Below are positions 56,650-64,000 of a stretch of 64,000 nt of DNA, one piece after another. Where the stretch lies: positions 38,059,288 through 38,123,287 of the forward strand of contig OV884015.1 in assembly GCA_930367205.1 (NCBI GenBank). The letters are read 5' to 3'. Under the pieces are notes generated by a model. That model did no database searches and was not told the DNA's origin. It saw only the letters and a program-made list of their open reading frames with translations. This stretch comes from Acanthosoma haemorrhoidale (lineage: Eukaryota; Arthropoda; Insecta; Hemiptera; Acanthosomatidae). The translations under genes and the position numbers were made by a program. The first letter of the stretch is position 1; the number at the start of each line of letters is the position of its first letter.

Positions 56650-57785
56650 CAATTAGGCTACTCCCTATCCTTAAGAATATTTAAAAACCTCCTATTAAAA
56701 CGTTCCAATTGTTGAATCCAAAAACCTTATTCCTACATACCAGTTTGGTTTCCGTCTACGTCACCACTGCTCAACAAGGCCTTCGCGTTGTTGATCACAA
56801 ATCCTCAGCCCTTGAAACCAAACAGTACGGCAATGCTGCCTTTCTGGACTTAGCTCAAGCTTTTGACAGGGTCTGGCATGCAGGTTTGCTTTACAAGCTC
56901 ATATTTACCACAGACCCTTTTCCTAATCCTACAGTCCTACCTTTCAAACAGCTTCTTCCAGGTCCGCTGTGGTTTAGAATATTCTAACTACGATCCCATA
57001 AAATCAGGTGTTCCACAGGGCAGTGTCCTGGGTCCCATCCTCTATAACCTATGCACCGCTGATGTCCCCTCTACCCTCAATACCTTTTTGGCCACATTTA
57101 CAGATGACACTTTAGCACTGTCATCCCATCTAAACCCCGATATAGCATCCCAAAACCTTCAAAAACACCTTGATGAGATCGAGTGTCAGTGCAACCAATG
57201 GCGGATCAAAGTTAATGAAGCAAAATGTTCCCACATTATCTTCCCCCTCAGCCACCTTCTTCCCTAGTTTTTTTTAATTCCATTCCTCTCCTTGTATCCG
57301 TGTTAGTATGGTACTTAGGCTTCCATCTCGAGAAATGGCTGAACTGCAACCACAATACGAGGCTAAAAAGACAAGAACTAGACAGACGCTTTGCCCAACT
57401 GTACAGGACTACTTCAAAGGAAATCCCATCTCTCAATAGAAAATAAATTACTAATCTACAAAGTTATACCTAAGCCAATCTGGACATACGGAATAGAGCT
57501 ATGGGGGACAGCAAAAAAGTCGAACATCAAGCATATCCAATCTTTTCAATCAGAAGTCCTGAGAACAATAGTAAATGGCCCCTTATTACGTTAGCAACAA
57601 AACCCTTCATAACGACCTTAATATACCCTACATTCTAGAACTCATCCCTTCTAAGTTTATGAAATTCCACAGTAGCCTTTCCAACCACCCTAATCCTGTA
57701 GCACAATCATTGCACTGCGTCACTCATCCCTATAATCCTCCTCGGAGACTGAAACGGCAGTGGCCTCGTGACCTGCTATAATCAA
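56650..57785 (+). pseudogene. Jockey-clade reverse transcriptase, frameshifted and 5'-truncated
   Basis: Pieces in several frames cover most of an RT: LSPIL..IFKNLLLKR (about 56660), FLDLAQAFDRVWHAG, SGVPQGSVLGPILYN, FTDDTLAL in place of FADD, NQWRIKVNEAKCSHI, YLGFHL, WTYGIELWGTAKKSNIKHIQ and NLH-DLNIPYILELI, ending RRLKRQWPRDLL at 57778. The Q-F-R-W order is that of classical jockey. Several indels break the frame, and the region around 56960-56990 has a short deletion. Same family as the inverted copy at 59100-60842. Confidence 0.88.
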
Positions 57786-59099
57786 GTGACAGTGGGAGTC
57801 CTGGCAATGGCCAGTTTCTCCAATCATGTCCTGAATGAATGAGCGAGTGAATGATGAAATGGAAATATGGTATGAATGATAGTATATCTTAATTACTTAT
57901 TGCTTAGCAAGGCAGATTGTAATTTTAGCACAATATAGGAATTATATATAATAACATTTAATTAAGTAATCACATTTTTAGAGGGTGGCAATATTTTTTA
58001 CGTGTTCTGAGAACATCAGATAGAATCTCCTTGTGAAATCCCATCCGTTATGGTTGAACAGGGGAGCAGGGGGGCTTCAAAGGCCAGAAAACAGAGAGAC
58101 ATGTGGGTGAAAAAGGATTGTGGTTTTGTAAATGCTAAAGCAACCCTAAAAAAATCCGCCTCAAATTGCAATTAAGCACAACTGACTGCATAATTTAAAA
58201 ATTTCGTCAGACAGCCCGAGAGGAAGGTTAAAAAAATTAGTATTTTATTTTTATTTTTCTATTGAATGGTTATCAGCTTCCCTACTTCTCCTCTGAGCAT
58301 CTTGCTTTAGCAAGATGAAGTCTATGCAGGCCTTTATGATATTCAGGGTTGAATTAATTGACGTGTGACCGCTGTTTGGAAAGATTTTTATTGTCTCAAG
58401 GCTCGGTTGTCAGAGCATGCTCAGCCATTTTGTTCCACTTGAAATCTCCCGATTAAATCGTTCACTGGGGATTTAGAAAGCCTTGTCGTAAAAATATTCT
58501 TTAATAAATAAATACAAATAGATAAATATCACTGAATCATACGTTGCAGGTTTCTCGCATAGATACTATACCTAATAAGGTAATGTGAAATTAATCTTTA
58601 AATATGAGTGAAATATATCATGTATGAGTCAGCTTAAATTATGTCTGACGCAAATTAGAGAAAACGATTTTTTTCTTCGTTTTCTGACCAGGTATCAAAC
58701 ATTTTATAAGCCACTTGTAACATCTCCTATTCATCTCTTCCACAAGTTATTTATTCCTTTTTACAAGCGCTTTCAGAAGCGCATTGATTTATCTGCATTG
58801 ATTTTTAATATGGTTAATAATATTTATGGTGTATTGCACATGTTTATTTCTGTAGGACGTTTCCCATTTTAACTAAAAAGTAAATATATCTGTCTGCTTC
58901 TAGTGTATTTTTCAATTGCTGTAAATTCTTCAATTTTTCATCAGCCTGTTTGTCTTTTAGCACCATTGTCACATCATATAAAACTCCCACGCAAAGTATT
59001 CATTAAAAAAATCACTCGTTGAATTAACGTTGTGCTGACGATGATAATGACTGTTTTTAATTGTAGTTAAGCCAACAGTACTTATAAAATTATTTATAG
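57786..59099. other. AT-rich spacer between two inverted jockey relics
   Basis: Carries a segment (58262-58473) that recurs in shortened form at 60921-61030. No coding evidence. Confidence 0.55.
58262..58473. repeat. Diverged dispersed repeat (mate at 60921-61030)
   Basis: Shares TCCCTACTTCTCCT, AGATGAAGTCTAT-CAGGCCT and ATTAAATCGTTCACTGGGG with 60921-61030. Here the last block lies ~105 bp further away, so one copy has an insertion or the other a deletion. Confidence 0.75.
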
Positions 59100-60842
59100 C
59101 AGGTCAAAAGACCACTGCCGTTTCAGTCTCGAAGGAGAATTATAGGGATGAGTGGTCCAGTGAAATGACTGTGCTAGGGGATTAGGGTGGTTGGATAGGT
59201 TACTATGGAATTTTATGAACTTGGAAGGGATGAGTTCAAGAATCTAGGGTATATTAGGTCGGTATGAAGGTTTTTGTTGCTGACGTAATAAGGGGAATAT
59301 AATATTGTTCTCAGGACTTTTGATTGAAAGGATTGGATACGTTCGATGTTCGACTTTTTAGCTGTCCCCCTCTATTCCGTATGTCCAGATTAACTTATGT
59401 ATAACTTTGTAGATCAGTAATATATTTTCTATTGAGAGATGGGATATCCTTTCTTGTCTTTTTAGCCTTGTATTTGGGTTGCAGGTCAGCCGTTTGTCGA
59501 GATGGAATATTGTTCTCAGGACTTTTGATTGAAAGGATTGGATACGTTCGATGTTCGACTTTTTAGCTGTCCCCCTCTATTCCGTATGTCCAGATTAACT
59601 TATGTATAACTTTGTAGATCAGTAATATATTTTCTATTGAGAGATGGGATATCCTTTCTTGTCTTTTTAGCCTTGTATTTGGGTTGCAGGTCAGCCGTTT
59701 GTCGAGATGGAAGCCTAAGTACCGTACTGACTCGGATAAAGGGAGAGGAATGGAATTAAAAAAAACTAGTGGACAAGACTTGCGGCAAATGGTGAAGATA
59801 ATGTGGGAACATTTTGCTTCATTAACTTTGATCCGCCATTGGTTGAACCAATACTCGATCTCATTAAGGTGTTTTTGAAGGTTATGGGATGCTATATCGA
59901 GGTCTGGGTGGGAATACAAGACTGCAGTGTCATCTGCAAATGTGGCCAAGAATATATGGAGGTAGAGGGGACATCAGCGGTGTATAGGTTATAGAGGATA
60001 GGACCCAGGACGCTGCCCTGTGGAACTCCTGCTTTTATGGGATCGTAGTTAGAATATTCTAAACCACAGCGGACTTGGAAGAAGCGGTTGGAAAGGTAGG
60101 ATTGTAGGATTAGAAAAAGGGTCTGTGGTAAATATCTGTTGAGCTTGTAGAGCAAACCTGCGTGCCCTGTCAAAAGCTTGAGCTATATCAAGAAAGACAA
60201 CAGTGCAATACTGTTTGGTTTCAAGGGCTGAGGAGATGTGATCAACAGCGCGAAGGCCTTGTTAAGCAGTGGAATGTTGTTTTTGGATTCAGCAATTGGA
60301 AGTAGACGTTTTAATAGGAGTTTCTCAAATGTTTTTGAGAGGATAGGGTTTAGGCTAATTGGACGGTAAGATGAGGCGTTATTGGGTGGTTTACCGGGTT
60401 TGGCGCATAGAACAGTAATGGAATGTTTCCAGAGGAGAGGAAAGTGCGTCGTTCGGATAATGCTATTATATATGTACGTTAGGAAGATGATGGCTTTAGG
60501 AGGAAGTTGTTGGAGAATTTGAGGAGTAAGTAGATCATATCCAGGGAATTTTTGGTAATGTAAGATTTTCAGAAGGTATTTGACCTCATCCCTCTAAGGC
60601 TTGAAGTGAGAGAGGTATATGTGAAGTGAGGAAATCTTCAACAGTTGTGCTGTGAGTATGGTTCTGATCAGAAAGATGAGGTGTGAAAGTATGGGTAAAA
60701 TGCAGAGCAAATTCTTCCGACCTTCCGGTGTGAAAAAGGATGATACTTTAGAAATTTTTAGTTACATTCCACAGGGAGTGATCCCTGGTAAACAGAGAGG
60801 AGAGGTGGGAATGGAAGGAATCGGGACGGAAGGATGCCAATA
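59100..60842 (-). pseudogene. Jockey-clade reverse transcriptase, inverted relic with internal duplication
   Basis: On the minus strand from ~60842: HPFSHRKVGRICSAFYP, KFPGYDLLTPQILQQLPPKAI, CAKPGKPPNNASSYRPISL, FEKLLLKRLLP, GVPQGSVLGPILYNLYT, TFADDTAVL, NQWRIKVNEAKCSHI, YLGFHLDKRLTCNPNTRLKRQE and WTYGIE. Frame breaks and a deletion in the thumb region make it non-functional. It includes a 205-bp tandem duplication. Closest in the window to 56650-57785. Confidence 0.88.
59301..59710. repeat. Perfect 205-bp tandem duplication inside a jockey relic
   Basis: Units 59301-59505 and 59506-59710 are identical by eye and join at GAGATGG/AATATTG. The single-copy relative at 56650-57785 shows the duplication is not part of the element. 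Confidence 0.95.
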
Positions 60843-60920
60843 GCCGCTTTACCAATCTGCAGCACTGATTGTACGACCGGTGATATAAAATTATAGATTA
60901 TAAAATTATTCACTTCTTTT

Positions 60921-61030
60921 CATTCTATTATCGAGTCGCTATCAGATTCCCTACTTCTCCTATAAGCAGCAAAAGGAAGATGAAGTCTATCCAGGCCTTA
61001 ATTTACTAATTAAATCGTTCACTGGGGATT
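60921..61030. repeat. Diverged dispersed repeat (mate at 58262-58473)
   Basis: Short form of the repeat described at 58262, in the same orientation, just beyond the right end of the inverted jockey relic. Confidence 0.7.
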
Positions 61031-62056
61031 GTCTGGTAAGGAGTGTGTGTTTTTTTCTTTCTTTTTATAAATTCTCTATAAGTTTTTTTTTTTAAGTGGT
61101 TATGTATTGATATATGTATGCGAGTTACTTATATTTATATATTTTTTTATTTCTGTTCTTTTCCTAAACGTAAACTAGTGATTACAGTTCACTTTACTTT
61201 TTGTTATAGCTTTAGCTTAGAGGCACCATGATGTTTTCGTATCCATACGCACACATTTCATGTTACATAAGCAACAAAACAATGACACATATGAACAGGA
61301 AAGAAGTGGAATTATAAGATGTATCTAGACAGCGTAACCTTTAGAATGTTGTTGTTTAGGATAGCAAACTAAGGTCAATTGTGTGATTTTTGAAGATAAT
61401 ATTTTCGTTAAAAACACTTATCTATCGTTAAATTAAAAATAAATAAATAGTTAGACCACTTAACATAACATATTTCAAATAGTTTCAATAAATTATTTTT
61501 AAAAAATTCATATTTTTACTGAAATAGCCGCTTACTTGCAGATCATTGAAATGGCTGCATTTACACTCCATCTGTATAAAACTTATCAAGTAGGGTTTTT
61601 TTTTTTAATTTATTTCAGTGTGTTATTACATTTCAGTGGAACATGTTATTGCGATTTTAATCGAACGATGTTTACGCCGGCGTTATCCGGCGTTTGGTTT
61701 GTTTGCAGACAAGATAAGAGTGGCACGAATCGAACAAGGAAATCTATTTGTTGGTTTTTTTCAAATATACCACACATTTCACTCATATGGAGCTTAATCT
61801 GTTTTGTTGTAAACTTGTGGAGATTTAATTATTGCATTGTTATAATTACGTCAATCGGAGCCGATGTCGAAACTTTATCTATGAGTAAACTTTATAGAAA
61901 CCGAACATCTCTCTGTCATCAACCTAAACCGATATCCAATCAAACTCAATTGATTTATTGATACTCACGACTAACAATAAACTCTTGTTTATAACTGTGA
62001 ATTTGCCCCTCTTCCCTTTTGATACTTTTGGCTGTGATCGTTACTTTTATTACTAG
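61031..62056. other. AT-rich spacer
   Basis: A 141-codon frame at 61536-61961 has AT-driven composition and no domain. A perfect hairpin ACGCCGG-CGTTAT-CCGGCGT lies near 61673-61692. A diverged relative of the 51080 repeat is at 61886-61955. Confidence 0.5.
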
Positions 62057-62718
62057 TGTAGTGACCCTAACTACATAAGTGTTAAATCACCCTATACTCT
62101 GGTGCATATATAATGTATTGTAATTAGATGTAAAACATGGTAAAAGCTTTTTCTAGCAAATAAACGCATGGACCGGCAGTCGTAACAAGTCAGGTAACAG
62201 CAGGTGCACTGGCTTAAAAGCTACCTGCCCGTCATAAAACAGACCCGGTAGACCTAGGGGCGCCTCTCATAAGCCTTAATGGGTGAGCCCCTAGCAGGCC
62301 ATAAACTAAGCAACCCTTGTCCCCGGTCACGCGCCTTGTGACAGAGGTGCAGGTGTGACATCATAAACTTACCCCTTTCAGGCCAGGCTCCGCCTTCCGG
62401 TCGGAAGGGGAAATAATGTTTAAACCAGAGGGTTTCGCCCTGTAGGCCTACTCTCTCTGCTGCACCTCTGAGCCTGTCACTCAGCCTCTTTGCAGACCCT
62501 CTGGCGCCTTGCACCGAACTCTGAACATGTCTTATTCTTTATGAAACCTCTGTACCTCTTCTCTTGAACATAGTGTATTGTCGGGACACATACCTATCAT
62601 AAATGGAGTCAGATATTAAACACCGACATGGAACAATGGTCCATGTTATAAACTACAACAATCCGCACTTGTCACCAGGGCTAGAGTGATTAGGCACTCC
62701 TCTAGTGGCAACCCGACA
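62057..62718 (-). mobile_element. Solo LTR-like element, copy 6
   Basis: Reverse orientation: starts TGTAGTGACC (complement of the element end) and ends CCCGACA, flanked by a perfect 5-bp duplication ACTAG (62052-62056 and 62719-62723). Short form like copies 1 and 4. The minus-strand frame 62254-62514 lies in the variable GC-rich middle and has no domain. Confidence 0.87.
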
Positions 62719-62723
62719 ACTAG

Positions 62724-64000
<1,277 letters not shown>

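Noticed and set aside
61673..61692. Perfect GC-rich hairpin ACGCCGG-CGTTAT-CCGGCGT, considered as a terminator or structured RNA
   Set aside because: No adjacent gene or conserved context; a single short stem is not enough.
61536..61961. 141-codon frame
   Set aside because: AT-driven composition rich in Phe/Ile/Tyr, no domain, and it overlaps a diverged repeat at its end.

Overview
The window looks like eukaryotic, probably insect, genomic DNA. It is strongly AT-rich and gene-poor, and it is dominated by transposable elements (TEs) of types common in arthropods: an I/LOA-type non-LTR element, several jockey-clade elements, a mariner-like element and solo LTR-like units. I see no bacterial gene organisation and no operons. 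I cannot name the species.

Layout. Positions 1-4025 hold the 3' part of an I/LOA-type non-LTR retrotransposon with an intact 1199-aa pol reading frame ending in a TAA-repeat tail. Positions 4026-7357 are AT-rich with a degenerate 95-bp tandem repeat. LTR-like copies 1 and 2 lie at 7358-7968 and 8621-9490, with a GC-rich candidate host exon between them (8242-8378). Positions 9491-13315 are AT-rich with local duplications. The clearest host gene is an apparently intronless ETS transcription factor at 13316-14200 (minus), with a pointed domain, an AT-hook and an ETS domain of ESE/ELF3-like type and a GC-rich CCAAT-box promoter. Next come a truncated jockey-like copy (18373-19184), LTR copy 3 (19438-20470), a well-formed 62-bp candidate exon (21292-21353), a tRNA-derived SINE candidate (about 22046) and an internally deleted mariner-like element (24267-25140). 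LTR copy 4 (26287-26932, minus) is followed by a broken jockey-like element (27836-31365, minus).

Positions 31366-39900 contain relics: a decayed open reading frame, a 168-bp perfect direct repeat, foldback repeats, truncated LINE 3' ends and a 51-bp minisatellite. Positions 39922-45581 form a three-level nest. A truncated jockey-like 3' end was split by LTR copy 5, which was then split by a complete 4.35-kb jockey-like element (40578-44923, minus) with two intact ORFs. Each level keeps its own target-site duplication. Positions 45582-64000 are mostly AT-rich spacer with more relics: another truncated LINE end flanked by a 12-bp duplication, decayed jockey reverse transcriptases at 53300, 56650 and 59100-60842, LTR copy 6 (62057-62718, minus) and a CT microsatellite of about 110 bp.

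How the parts relate. There is no pathway here. The window records repeated retrotransposition next to one recognisable regulatory gene. Two non-LTR elements (the I/LOA pol and the jockey at 40578-44923) have uninterrupted frames and look young. All six LTR-like copies lack an internal region and have matching short flanking duplications. I found no defence system, CRISPR array or other obviously new biochemical system. The points most worth following up are the intronless ESE-like ETS gene, the solo-LTR family, the endonuclease Glu-to-Asp change in the intact jockey element, and the isolated candidate exons.
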